Below are positions 30,269 to 41,746 of a stretch of 64,000 nt of DNA, one piece after another. The stretch is from Entoloma clypeatum. Taxonomy: Eukaryota; Basidiomycota; Agaricomycetes; Agaricales; Entolomataceae. The translations under genes and the position numbers were made by a program. The DNA is taken from assembly GCA_963565915.1 (NCBI GenBank), contig OY751490.1:5022001-5086000 (forward strand), written 5' to 3'. How positions within the stretch are numbered: the first letter of the stretch is position 1; the number at the start of each line of letters is the position of its first letter. Under the pieces are notes generated by a model, which was not told where the DNA came from, searched no databases, and saw only the letters and a list, made by a program, of their open reading frames with translations.

Positions 30269-32064
30269 ATGGCACTTTCCGCAGTATCAGCAGCCCAGAA
30301 TACACTGGCGAACGATTGTCACATAGCCCTCCGCGATCCCAATGTGCTTGCTATAGTTTTCATGCACTTTGGTACGACTGGCGAAGCCTTGTCGAAGAAG
30401 GACCTACTCCTGGCCGCGCTCTCATGTAAAGCATTTTGTGATCCTGCTCTGGATGTCATATGGAGTTCATTGGACACTTTCATACCTCTCTTGATACTCC
30501 TTCCACCGACAGAGCTGATGAACAACTTCTATGTGAGCGCACCAATGTTCTCATAATCGACTCTTGTCATTGATCGGCTCAACAGATATTCCGCCGTCCT
30601 CCTGATGCCTCTGATTGGAGCCGTTTCGATTTCTACGCCCGGAGAGTGAAGGAGTTCACCCTCAAAACCGCGACGAAGAAGGCGGAGCCCGCTGTCGCGC
30701 AATCGACTTATATGCGCCTTGCACAGTCCCGCCCTCAGCCGCTGCCAGGCCTGGAGAGGCTCTACGTTAAAGCGCCGTGCCCATTGCTGGAGCAATGGCC
30801 GCTCTTTACCTCCTCAAGCCTCGTGCGTCTGGAAATGGCCGGCATTCAGGTCGACCATACCCACATCGTAGCTCCGTTCATGTCTACTCTCGCATCCTCG
30901 TCCCTCTCCATGGCCGGCATTCAGGTCGACCATACCCACATCGTAGCTCCGTTCATGTCTGCTCTCGCATCCTCGTCCCCGTCCATGGAGCATCTTGTTC
31001 TTCAAAAAATTGCCTCTCCTGTCGCCCTGGAGTCGGTGGTTCGTTTCGCTCACCTGGAGTCGGTCGCGATTTCTGAACCTGTCGGGGTGGAGACGCTGAA
31101 GGACTTTGGGAGCCTTGCAAGATTGAAGAGGCTCGATATCACTCTACAAAGGGGGCCCGAGGAAGTCGTTCACGATGTTGGTTTTGAGACATTGAATATT
31201 TTGAAGATCAAGGGATCGTTTCCTTTGCTACAGTCCTTTCTCGACAACATTTCCACGCCCTCTCTGGTTGACATCACAATTGAAGCAGTCCCCGCCATCG
31301 TGGATCGGGAAATTCCGAAGGAGGACATAAAGTCGCCCAAAAAATTTAAGTCAAAGGACAAGTGGGAAGCCACAATTGGGACAGGACGAGTTACGGCATA
31401 TCCTCTGAATGATTGGTGGAAGCTTTGCTTTGCGACACTCAGCTGTCGCTGGTCATCTACTCTGAAGTCGATCGACGTATCCCTATACGAACCAAAGCTC
31501 GGCATTACGATCCCGCTCGGTCTCTTCTCTGATCTCCAACCTTTTGTCGAGTTGGAAAGGCTCAACTTCGACAACTGTCGATTTTCACCGACATTGGATG
31601 AAATTCGCGACCTGGCGTCGGCGTGCCCCGGAGTAAGGGAGCTCCGCCTTTCGGTGGTTGACTGCGTCGCTGGATCGAGAGAAGCGGTCCTTGGCGCGAA
31701 TGGCGCATCGAAACCAAGCATTGGGCGCGTCGTGTCCATGGAGTCCCTGTGGGCCCTAGCCGAGAAATGCCCCAACCTAACATTCCTTCGCATTGGTCTC
31801 GACATCGAACCAATCCCAGCATTTCTTCCCAACAAGGTCTATTCCCATCGCCTGCAGACGTTGTGTGTCGGCAGTAGTCTATCTACCCAGCGCGACACTG
31901 GAAGTCTCTTGCAGGTCGCTCGGCATCTCCACCGTTTGTTTCCCTATCTGAAGGACATTCAGACGTATCCGAGTCATAGCGCGGACGATTGGAAACAAAT
32001 ATCACAGATCGTCCGCGCGTATCAGGGCGTTCGCTCGGATGAGGTCTGCAGGATGAATCATTAG
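30269..32064 (+). CDS. F-box/LRR-like protein
   Basis: Exon 1 is 30269-30532 and exon 2 30586-32064 with a 53-nt phase-0 intron; about 580 residues. The N-terminus is the degenerate F-box of agaricomycete proteins (NVLAIVFMHFG, then LLAALSCKAFCDPALDVIWS, then the Leu-rich FIPLLILLPP), which would dock on Skp1 of an SCF ubiquitin ligase. The remainder is an irregular leucine-rich-repeat region (LERLYVKAP, LKRLDITLQ, FVELERLNFDNCRFSP, CPNLTFLRIGLD) for substrate recognition. A 25-residue segment (MAGIQVDHTHIVAPFMS...) is duplicated in tandem at 30835-30984. These proteins form one of the largest families in such fungi; the substrate is unknown. Confidence 0.85.
30835..30984 (+). repeat. In-frame 75-bp tandem duplication in the F-box gene
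   Basis: Copies 30835-30909 and 30910-30984 differ at only a few bases and encode two consecutive 25-residue units (MAGIQVDHTHIVAPFMS...). The duplication preserves the frame and lengthens one LRR turn. Confidence 0.95.
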
Positions 32065-32578
32065 AACTGCAAGCTCTCGGTTCACCGCCGCGACGATCGG
32101 GCTACGGCAATAATGATTACCTCTTCTTGCAACTATGTATGTCTACGGTTCCGCTCGTCCCTTTCTTGTATGTAGATCACAAATTGAGTGAATTTGGTTC
32201 TGACGCTCGAACCGTGCAGACTCACACCTTGTGGTACAATTTCCTCACCTTTTTCAATCGTATGTCAAATGACACGCGGCCTTGACATACACGTGTACAC
32301 GTACATCCTGGGTCTAGATGAGTCGGGCATGAGAATGGAAAACGAATACACATTCCACCGAGGATGTGCCACTCGCGGCCTGGAATCAGACCGGTTTATG
32401 GTCTTGACTACTCCGTGACGTCGCATCCGACTTTCAAGTTGGAAGAGTTACTTTCACTGTGACGTGTGCCTGCCTCCCGGCGCGTTTGCAATAATGTACA
32501 GTGGCAAATAAATTCCATGTCAGCTTAAAAGTACACAGGTTTATCCTCTCTTCCATTCACGACGCCGTCCGCACAGCT
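32065..32578. other. Convergent spacer
   Basis: About 510 bp between the F-box stop and the end of the Hsp20-like gene on the other strand. No feature recognised. Confidence 0.5.
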
Positions 32579-33130
32579 CTATGTTCCTTCTGGTCGATAG
32601 CACCCCTCAAGAAATTGTAGTTCTGTCTCGACATGGCTCAACAGCCGTCCAAGCCCCACGCTTTCCATCCAGGGATTAATTTCTTCGCCCTATAAGTAGC
32701 CCGAACGGGATCCGTCACGGCGGCTTGGTCAATGGAATGGAACGGGGTTCGCTTACTTTCATCCCTTGGCTGCCAGGCACCTGCGTCTCCGAAAACGGCT
32801 GGTACCACCTCGCGTGGACGTTGTGTGCGGCTTCCCTGCTACTGTCAGCCGACGCGAACGCAAGTCGCCCATTCAGTACTCTGCTGGAATCGACGTTTTC
32901 CTTCCCGCATGCAGGGGTCGTCGGCGTAGGGGTACTTGGGCGGATTCTGACGTTGCCATTGAAAGTCGACGGATTGGAATGAGCGATAGTACAAAGAGTC
33001 TGGCGATCGCAACTGCTCACCTTGGGCCCTCGTAATGTTCTACCTTCTGCAGTACCCGCCCATCGTGAAAGGAAGATTCAAAGTAGTAGTGGCTAAGGCT
33101 CTTGAAGGGTGTGTACAGCAGAGCAGCCAT
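32579..33130 (-). CDS. Highly divergent Hsp20-like paralogue
   Basis: Exons: 33130-33021, 32946-32757, 32689-32579, all open, giving about 136 residues. Intron phases (2, then 0) and exon order match the Hsp20 gene at 20008-20648. Exon 1 starts MAALLYTPF as against MAALIYEPF and ends at a Pro-Arg codon split by the intron in both genes. Exon 2 keeps scattered matches (KENVD for KEDVQ, NGRL for NGKL, ending GSQGMK for LPQGVK). Exon 3 begins GEEINPWME where Hsp20 has DEEIKASME. The A-x-x-x-N-G-V-L motif is not kept, so normal sHSP assembly is unlikely. The first acceptor (AG at 32947-32948) is the least certain join. Either a fast-evolving family member or a gene decaying without stop codons yet. 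Confidence 0.6.
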
Positions 33131-34245
33131 CGTCGGTGCAGAAACAGACTGGAGATACCTGAGTTCCTTCGGGCTCCCGGCTTTTAGGTATGTCACACAG
33201 ATCTATGGGGATGATAAGTACAATTCTCTATCCCACGAGACGTCCCAAGACATTGGGGACAAACGCTAAATTCGAAATTGGAATATGTAACTCCGCAGAC
33301 AATGCAAGATTTTTGGGGGCGTTTCTGCTTATGGCAAAGGATCGCCCTGGATCATCATGAGAATGGGGGTCGATTGAGAGATCACGCGTACATCGGGCGA
33401 TTTCCGTCTTCTTAGCGAGCCTCAATGTTGGGCACCCTGAACAGTTCGAAAAAAGATGAATATCATCAGGAAGGCCGAATCAATAGCGGGACTCGCGATG
33501 GCGTTCCAGTTGGAGCGTTGGTGGTGCCAAGTTGGAGCTCGCTATGGACGATTCTCGTTCCATGAATGATATGTAAGCTGAGTGATAGAAATCAGGTCAG
33601 ACGATCCATCTCACGAGTGTAAGTGAGGTAAACTTCAGTACGTGTTTGACGAGGGATGTGATGTGAGGGAGGCATCAAGAAGTACAGGGACGCATCTAGG
33701 TGTAACGTGCTCATAAGTATATGGGACCGGGGGAACAACGAGGAGGAGGAAGAAAAATCATCCATGGCATCGTGGAATGATATACACGCCAGAAGCCTCT
33801 TCCGCAAACGCTCGATTCGCCCAAGAACACATCCTCCAACACCTCATGCAGCGGCGCATTCTGGATCTCGATATCCTGCGGCACATTTCCGGCGGGCGCA
33901 ATGGTCGCCGCCCTGATAGCCGCTCGATGCATGGCGAAAACCTCCTCCTTCGGCCCTCCAGCGGGCACCAGCAGCACATATCCTCATAGCTACACCGATA
34001 TATTAGTTTCGGGGGAAAACGCAGCAGAGAGACAGAAAGAAGGCGATACGACGAACCATTTTCACAATGAGTCATTCAGCTCATACTGTACCATTTCGTT
34101 CAATTCGTCAGTCACGCGTCACAGGCCCTTCAAAATTGCACCTGATCTTCCCAACTTACTTAAGCCAAATATGCCGTGTTGATCCAGTGCCTCAACAAGG
34201 CAAAACTGCCTTGAAAGCCCGACACCAGCATTAAATTGTTGCATA
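33131..34245. other. Edge of the gene-rich region; one possible exon
   Basis: The minus strand at about 33711-33960 reads VLLVPAGGPKEEVFAMHRAA then GNVPQDIEIQNAPLHEVLED, which looks like real protein. Possible upstream exon sequence lies near 34040-34110. I could not identify the family or fix its ends. The remainder to the MITE holds nothing recognised. Confidence 0.35.
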
Positions 34246-34822
34246 CTATCGTTAACCCAGTGATGCATCACTTAAAAATCACCCATGTAGTGATGCATCA
34301 CCACTGATTCACCCCCTTGAGCACCACAACCCACATCGAGGCCTCAGGATGTCAAGATCAAGTATTGCTGTGTATTGTAGAATAGGTTAGACCAATTAAT
34401 CTCTGTTTTACATGTTGAGAGCTTGTCCTGTAGCTCGAAAATGGCTTGGAGAAAGCGTATTTCATATCTTTCATGCTCAGAAATATTGAAAAAATGCAGA
34501 TCCTTCATGTATAACTCTCTCCAAGTGGAAGCCAAGTGAAACATACATTCTTAGAGGTATAGATACAAGGTGCAGCCATAAAAGAGGTCGGGGACATGTT
34601 TGTGACATGAGTGTAACAGTGATGCATCACTCCATAAGTTCGAACCCTTCAGGATTCTGTCTTTAGCACATCTTGTACTGAATATTTTCCCAAGATTGTT
34701 GGTGCCATCTTAAAGCAGAGATGACAAGCTTTCAAATGGTGCAAGATTTAAGAAATTTGGATGTGTCTATGTGAAACTAGAGGCCCATCTATAAAAGTGA
34801 TGCATCACTGGGTTAACGATAG
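34246..34822. mobile_element. 577-bp MITE with 28-bp perfect TIRs and TA target duplication
   Basis: Left TIR 34246-34273 (starting CTATCGTTAACCCAGTGATG) and right TIR 34795-34822 are perfect reverse complements over 28 bp. TA flanks both ends (34244-34245 and 34823-34824), the target duplication of Tc1/mariner-type elements. The TIR contains the palindrome GTGATGCATCAC, which recurs as subterminal copies near 34291 and 34617. The interior is AT-rich, with one 66-codon minus-strand frame (34344-34544) of no known type. No transposase is present, so it is non-autonomous. Confidence 0.88.
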
Positions 34823-36919
34823 TAATTCTGAGCCATAACTGTGGGCATTGGCTGCCATAAGCTCAGGTAATATGTAAAATATAAGGAGAATAAATCAACA
34901 ATAAAATTTGATTATCACCATCAGGAAAACAGGGCCTCTGGTATAAGGCTATATAATGGACAGTGGGATTTTCTCAGATATTATATTTCCTTATAAACAT
35001 CTGATAATCTCTGGTAATCCCCACCACACAGGATATATCCTTATCAGGATCTGTTCAATTTCCTGATGACTGATGGATATATTGCAACTTATATTTTTGA
35101 TATTATGCCATTATCTTTTGCAATATCTCCACCAATTATGATGGAGATTTCCTTTAAATAACGTTCAGATCTAACCCTAGCTTATATTGTGATCATATTT
35201 AACATCAGATCTATCTACAAATAAGGAAGATAAGCAGAAGATATTGCAGCTGATATTGTGTACAAGATCCTCATTTCCTCTCTGATTAGAATGGGGGCTT
35301 ATTTATAGATGTGATCAATTCTCCAATCAACCATGCATCAAGCCATCAACAATAGAGACTGACAACTGTCTGGGTTTGGCATTTTCATGTTGAACCCAAA
35401 CCTGAACCTTGAGGTCCAGGGTTGGACTGGATTTGGACTGAGGTTTGGGATCAGAGTGAAATTTTGCAGTTCTAGAACAGTGAGATAGTAGATACATTCA
35501 AGTTGGCAATTGTCAAGAAAGCAAACCTCAATAAAGATTGAACCGTGACATAGAAACTTTTGTCTTTTGGCTGATTGAAATAAGCATATATTAGAGTATT
35601 TCTAATGAAGAAATAGTCCAGACAGTGCCTGGATCAGTAGATGAGTATCAATATCAAAAAATGCCACAAAAGCATTTATTGTGGCACATCTGCTCAACAG
35701 ATTCCTCTCATCTATTTTGGCCCTTCTTTAGTATGGATAGAGGTATATTTCTACCAAAGCGATAAGGCTGGTGATTCACAGATGAGTAGATAGCTCCTAA
35801 TATCATTAAACCCCCAAAGCACCACAGTGTGCTGTGCACCTTCTCGGCTGCCGCTACTGCTTATGTGCAACATGTATGACAAATGCTTGCTTGCTGAGCT
35901 TGCTCACAGTCATAAGTCTACATTTCACATGCTGTGACATGTCTTGTCAATAGCACAAACCCTTCAAAAGCCAACACTATAAGGTTATCTGCCACTCCAA
36001 GTTTCTACTTGTTTTGAGCATTGACATATAGATATACCTAAAAGCAGAGGTGATGATGCCTGCTTGAGAAGCAAGACTTTCTCATGGTTATCAGCATTTG
36101 ATATAATCAATGCCTTTAGAATGAGTTTATGGTTTTACCAAACCAAATTGAGTATATCTCGATGTGCTGACATTCAGACATCATGATTCTCAGGAACTTT
36201 CTGTTCCTTGAACCTTTTTTGTCAATCGATCTTGATCTATTGCACCCTGTACCTGATAAAGCACCCTTTATGGCTGCCTCAGGGACTTCCCATTTTTATG
36301 GTTGCATGATCTCAGATTTGATGCTGACTTAAAATTGTTCCTAGATGAAAGGATCTTGTAGCTGCTTCCATTATGGCTTCATTCAGTGGAACCATAATAT
36401 ACACCATGAAATCCGCGTTATTCAGTGTGATGACGGTTTCCACTGACGTCACCTCTGTACTCTGGACTGCATGGTCACACCACATATTTGGAAGGTGAAG
36501 GTCATGCAGTTGTGACACAGATGGCATGCGCACCATGTCTGTACACGCAAATGTGGGAAATGGAAAGCAGTATGCATTCCCATCTATATTTTCTTCAATC
36601 ATTAAAACTGTGACTCTCCAGGAGCCCTGGGCACCATGCCCACGAAACATCCAGAGAGCTAGAATGAGGGACTTACCATCCCCCTTTAATCACAATGACA
36701 ATGAAGAAAAGAGAATCACCCCCAGTATTACACCCAGTACTACACCCAGAGTTATAAAAATAGAGACGCCAGACTAGGTGACCATCTTTAGTAGATACCA
36801 CAGCATTGTGACCCCTAGTTGCCTATTACAAAGCTCTCTGACATGTGTCAACAATTCAGACAATACCTTAATTGGTTTAGATATTTTGCTGATGACTGTT
36901 TTTTCAAACAGATCAAAAC
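34823..36919. other. AT-rich region without recognised genes
   Basis: About 2.1 kb of clearly AT-richer sequence than the first half of the window. Only one moderate frame occurs (minus strand 36312-36650, MFRGHGAQGSWRVTVLM...), with no family match by eye. A small (ACACCCAGT)n-type repeat lies near 36719-36752. Probably old transposon debris. Confidence 0.5.
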
Positions 36920-37908
36920 ATGTCATCAATTATTCCCATTCTTGATGGCCTTAACTATCTTGAGTGGTCAAACGCCATGTGTTCGTACCTTCAATCTCAA
37001 GATTTGTGGCAAATCATTGCTGGCACTGAAAAGAGACCCTCTGCACCTAAGCAGAAAGCCGCAACATTAGTCAGAGGATGGAACATTAGGAATCAATTGG
37101 CCTTCAAGTAAGTAGTAGTATTTCGTCTACGTCTTTGTCTTTGTAGAAATGTTTATCTATAAAATTTAATTAAATTTTAGAGTCTTTATACTTATTTTTT
37201 TATCTAATATTTATTAATAAATATACTTATATAATCTTAAATACTCAGGTAAATATCTAATTAAAATTTTACATATAAAAAAACTAATAAGAAGAAGTAT
37301 TAATTCCATCATAAATACTTATTACATAAGGAATCATTATTCCATCAATATTACTTCAACAATAAATCATTCCACTCCGCATTGATCCATCAATCAAACT
37401 CACCAAAAGCACATCTTATAAGACTTGGTTTGAGTTAAAAAATAGATATGAACAGGCCATCTACACCACAGTCCTGTCTGATGTCTGTGCTGCATTGTTC
37501 TTCAAACTTTCAATGAAGCGACACCCTGTGATTGAGATCAATTATCTCGATAAGATCTATGATCACCTCAGCAGGCATCATTCTATTCATCAATTAACGC
37601 GCGCCCTAATGTTACTATACTCACTCCCATCTCCTGATTGGGATGACTATGCCAGGGAGGTTCTTCTCTACAATGATAGTCTCACCTACACCAAGGTTCA
37701 AGAGTTGATTGTTGAAAAATACAATCACCATCATGTAAACTATGTTTCTGATTTCTCGCTTGAGGATTACCTTTCAGGTGTAGGCATTGCCTATGATCCT
37801 CAGCCAGAATTGTGCAATGTATTTCATCAGCCAGATCAGAATCTATGGGAGAAGACTCGAGCACTTTCACATTCCGTGCAGCCTACAGAGGCAGCTATAA
37901 CAGAATAG
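36920..37908 (+). pseudogene. Copia-type gag relic
   Basis: Two segments of a Ty1/copia gag: 36920-37108 (MSSIIPILDGLNYLEWSNAM, then YLQSQDLWQIIAG) and about 37418-37908 (YKTWFELKNRYEQAIYTTVL, then LMLLYSLPSPDWDDY). About 300 bp of extremely AT-rich sequence separates them, which could be an insertion or an intron. No protease, integrase or reverse transcriptase follows, because a hAT-like element begins at 37909. The motifs match the UBN2/DUF4219-type gag of basidiomycete copia elements. Confidence 0.75.
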
Positions 37909-38159
37909 TAGTGATTGAAAGTTTGGTTTGGTCTCATTTTTGACCCCTGAAAAGGAAGGACCGAGGACCGCACCGGTCTCAATTTTACATCGTCACCTTG
38001 GAAAACCGGACCAGACTGGTGAGAGACTGGTCTGACCAGTCCATTTATTCAGGTCTGATGAGACTGGACCGGTTTAAACTGGTCCAGACTCGTAATATGT
38101 ACTGTACTAGGCTATGAGTGTGTGCTACTAGACGGCACATGCATGTATCGTCTGAGTCT

Positions 38160-38612
38160 CACCGTCTGATGCCGTTGGGCGCGAGTGGATGCGACATGTT
38201 GGGCGTCGTTGGGCATGAGTGGGTGCCGTTGGGCATGAGTGGATGTTGTTGGGCATGAGTGGACATCGTTGGGCGTGAGTGGACACCATTGGGCACGAGT
38301 GAGATGAGTGGGGGGCTGTTGGGCTCGAAGGCAGGGTGTTAGGTATGAGTTGAGGCCGTTGGGTATGAGAGGGAGCCGTTGGGCTCGAAGGGAGGGCATT
38401 GGGCATGAGAGGATGGCATTGGGCATGAAAAGGGGCCGTTGGGTGCTAGAGGGGGCCGTTGGACACGAGTGGAGGCCGTTGGGCTCAAAGGGATGGCATT
38501 GGGTGGGAGTGGATGGCGTTGGGCATTAGAGGCCGCCAGTGGACACGAGAGCGGGCTGTTGGGCACTAGAGGGGCCATTGGGCATGAGTGGTGGCTGTTG
38601 GGCGGAGGTGGT
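38160..38612. repeat. 20-bp minisatellite A
   Basis: About 22 degenerate units of roughly 20 bp with consensus CCGTTGGGCATGAGTGGAGG. Units vary between 19 and 21 bp, so no protein frame is maintained even though long Pro/Asn-rich frames appear by chance. Confidence 0.9.
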
Positions 38613-39590
38613 GGCCAGATGGAGTGGAGGTGGGAGAAAAGAAAACTGTGGGAACATTTTGCTGGCCATCGACTTATGGTTCGAGTTTCGGCAATTGCCA
38701 AAAATTCTCGGCAGTCAATGCCGAGTGATGCACATTGTCGAAACTTGTACTCTCGATGCCCAAACTGTGGCACCACCAGTCCCAAAAATTATTCATAACT
38801 TATGTAGAGATACTTGAAACCAATAGTAAGTATATATACAGTTACATACATTAGCTATGTCTGGTAGAGAGTCTATGTAGCAGAATAATGTATCAAAACA
38901 CCCTGTAAATCGTGATAAACAGTGCAGCATGAGTTTCCTTAAATACAAAAAGCAACATTTCTTACTTCCTCCTTTCCACAACCACATTAGATTACATGTA
39001 ATATATATATATATTATTTAACCATTGCATGTGAACCTATTGAGACCATTCAAACACAATTCAAGGACTTCATAAGGTGAATATGAGCAAAATAGATTGA
39101 AAATTTGACCAAAAATTTTTATTTCAGCTTTGGATTCTCCACATTGAGGGGATCTTATCACATTTGTTTTTCAAATTTGGTCCATTCCTTGAAGAGATAT
39201 AGCACTTTTTCTGAAATCTGCAAATTTCATTATTTCTATATTATCTAGACTTCTAAAAATTATACAAAGTGTGTCAGAAGGTGAATACATATCCCATAAG
39301 TAGTTCTATCTCTTCAAACTATTATTAGGCCATGAGGAAGGCACCATGCATGCCTGCACGATGCATTTTGCACATTGTTTACTATTATTTGTTGTAGAGC
39401 ATGGCACCTCTATAACTTAAAATCCGTTCAGAAAAGCAATACATATTGAGTGAGATATACTCCACTCCTACATAATTGATATAGTAGAAACCCTTACTTG
39501 TTCCTGTGTAGACATAATAAGCAGATGTGCGATGTTTTTGGGGATCTGTTTACATGTATTTGACACATTTGATGCGTGCATGATGCACGT
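38607..39590. repeat. Left arm of large inverted repeat (segment U)
   Basis: Reverse-complement match to about 40345-41296, and direct-orientation relation to the reverse complement of 63190-64000. Landmarks: GGAGTGGAGGTGG, GGCAATTGCCA, TATGTAGAG, CTTCCTCCTTTCCACA and TTGACACATTTGATGC in the same order. The inverted repeat comes from two related elements inserted in opposite orientation, not from one foldback element. Confidence 0.85.
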
Positions 39591-39874
39591 CATTCATGTT
39601 TCTTTGGATTTATGGTTTGTGAGATTAGTAGTAGCAAGAGAGCAATGCTAATGGTATGTAAGATTTGCCTTGCTATGGAGTGCTACCTAGCACATGTCTG
39701 GTTTGCTGATGTAAATAGTGTTTCAAGGTTCAGTCCAATAGGACTGGAACCAGACCAGACTGAACCGAAAAATGAACCGAAATAGACCGAGACCATGGTC
39801 TCGGTCTTGCTAAATTGGGACGGCCCCGGTCTTTTGAGTGCTAATACAGGGTCTATATATGTATTTACAGGGTG

Positions 39875-40262
39875 TGAGGATGGGCCGTTGCGTGCGAGCG
39901 GGGGCCGTGGCATGTGAGTGAGGACCGTTGGGCTCGAGTGGTGCCATTGCGCGTGAGTCGAGGCCGTTGGGCACCAGTGGGGGGTGTTGGAGACAAGAGG
40001 GCCGTTGGGCACAGGTCGAAGCTGTTGGGTGTGAATGGAGGGTGTTAGGCGTGAGTCGAAGCTGTTGGGTACCAGTGGGGGCCGTTGGGGACAAGAGAGG
40101 GCCGTTGGGCTCATGTGGTGGGCGTTGGGCATGGGTCAAAGCTGTTGGGCATGAGTTGGGACCGTTGGGCAAGAAAGAGGGCCGTTGGGCATGAGTGAGG
40201 GCCGTTGGATGTGAGTCGAGACCATTGGGCGTGAGAGAGGTCCGTTGGGCATGAGAGGGCTG
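39875..40262. repeat. 20-bp minisatellite B
   Basis: About 19 units related to GGCCGTTGGGCATGAGTGAG, the same family as arrays A and C. Unit length is 19-21 bp. Confidence 0.88.
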
Positions 40263-40344
40263 GGCATCAGAGTCAGATGGTGAACTGGGCAAAGGGTTTG
40301 GCCCAGAAAAGCAAACAAGGGCAAAGAGCCTGCGCCTGCCCTCG

Positions 40345-41296
40345 TTTGGACATGCATCATGCATGCATCAAATGTGTCAAATAAATGTAAACACACTTAC
40401 AAAAAACATCGCACATCTGCCTACATGTCTTACACAGGAGCAACACAGTTTGTGCACGATATCAATTAAGTATTATAGCATCATATGTCACTTTCTATGT
40501 ATTTATTTTGTGAAATTTCGCCACGGACTTTATGATATAGCAATGCGGCACTCCCACCAAATAATAGTAAACAAGGTGCAGAATGCATCGCACAGGCGCG
40601 CGCGGCCCCTTCCTCATAGTCTAATAATAGGTTGAGAAAATAGAACTATACATGGGATATGTATTCACCTTCTGAAACACCTTATATAAATTTTAGAAGT
40701 CCAGATCAGATAGGGATAATCAAATGTACATATTTCAGTAAAAGTGTTATATCTCCCTAACAAATTTGAAAAATGAAGGTGCTGGGAGGTCTCCTGAATG
40801 AGGAGAATCCAATCCTGAAATAAAAATTTTTGGTGAAACTTTCGACCTATCTTTGCTTATATTCACCTTATAAAGTCCTTTAAGGGTCTCAATAGGTTCA
40901 CATACAATGATTCAATAGCATATATATATTACAGGTAGTTTAAAGTGGCTGTGGAAAGGAGGAAGCAAAAAATACTGGTTTTTGTGTTTGAGGGAACTCA
41001 TGATGCACTGTTTATAACGATTTACAGTGTGTTTTGTGTATCATTTTGCAGTACAGACTTTCTACCATACATATCTCATGTATCTAATTATTTAAATACT
41101 TACTATTAGCTTCTAAGTAGCTCTACATAGGGTTAGAACTATTTTTAGGACTTCCAGTGCCATGGATTGGGCATTGATGGCGCGATTTTCAACAACGTGA
41201 ATTGCTTGGCAATTGCCAAAAGTCGAACCATAAATCTGACCTCGCGGAATCTTCCCACACACTTTTTATTCCCCCACCTCCACTCCACCTGGCTCC
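40345..41296. repeat. Right arm of large inverted repeat (segment U, reversed)
   Basis: Reverse-complement counterpart of 38607-39590. The match runs to the base before the Gypsy insertion, and resumes beyond it at 47412 as the minisatellite side of the element. Confidence 0.85.
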
Positions 41297-41301
41297 ACTT
41301 C

Positions 41302-41735
41302 TGTAAGGGCGACCTTACGATCCAAGACTCAAACTCAGATACTTGCAAGGGAGATCCGAAGTTTAGATTGAGCAGTCTGATAAGTAATACAACACACACC
41401 TTGCAAGGGAGATCCGAAGAGAAAGTTCTAAGGATTCCCCTGCAAGCTAGCGAGATAAATAGTAAAATGAGATATGAAATAAAAGATAAAACGAGACATA
41501 GGAATGATGAGTAATGGTCGGGAGTAGGGATGGGGGATGAATGGAAACGAGATGAATGATAGTACCTGCGATCCGACGTGCGGAGGAGCGGAGGGGCGCG
41601 GAGTCGTCGGATGTGGAGAGGTGCAGAGAGGTGAATAAGATATCAGAGGCAACAGATACGATCGGAGGGCGTCGGAGGGCGTCGGAGATGGTGGAAATGA
41701 ACGGAAAGGGAAAGTGCAAAGTGGTTGCCCTTACA
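41302..41735 (-). repeat. Gypsy 1 3' LTR
   Basis: 434 bp, TG...CA ends. It contains two GGAGGGCGTC-type 10-bp units where the other LTR has three. On the minus strand it holds AGAACTTTCT, complementary to the primer-binding site next to the 5' LTR. Confidence 0.95.
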
Positions 41736-41746
41736 TCACCCCCCCT

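Larger units (their letters stand above)
37909..39707. mobile_element. hAT-like element, copy 1, left part (interrupted by copy 2)
   Basis: The left terminus TAGTGATTGAAAG is homologous to the right end of copy 2. It is followed by subterminal palindromes such as CCGGTTTAAACTGGT, a 20-bp minisatellite (about 38160-38610) and a unique segment U (38607-39590) shared with copies 2 and 3. Copy 2 is inserted at 39716. The right end of copy 1 was not found beyond 48084. No transposase is visible. Confidence 0.7.

Noticed and set aside
38112..38426. Pro/Asn-rich minus-strand frames over minisatellite A (also over B and C)
   Set aside because: Repeat units are 19-21 bp and vary, so no stable protein repeat exists; the frames are by-products of the satellite.
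38607..41296. Single foldback transposon with about 950-bp terminal inverted repeats
   Set aside because: The 8-bp duplication and TAGTG ends place a boundary at 39716, between the arms; the arms belong to two separate hAT copies in opposite orientation.
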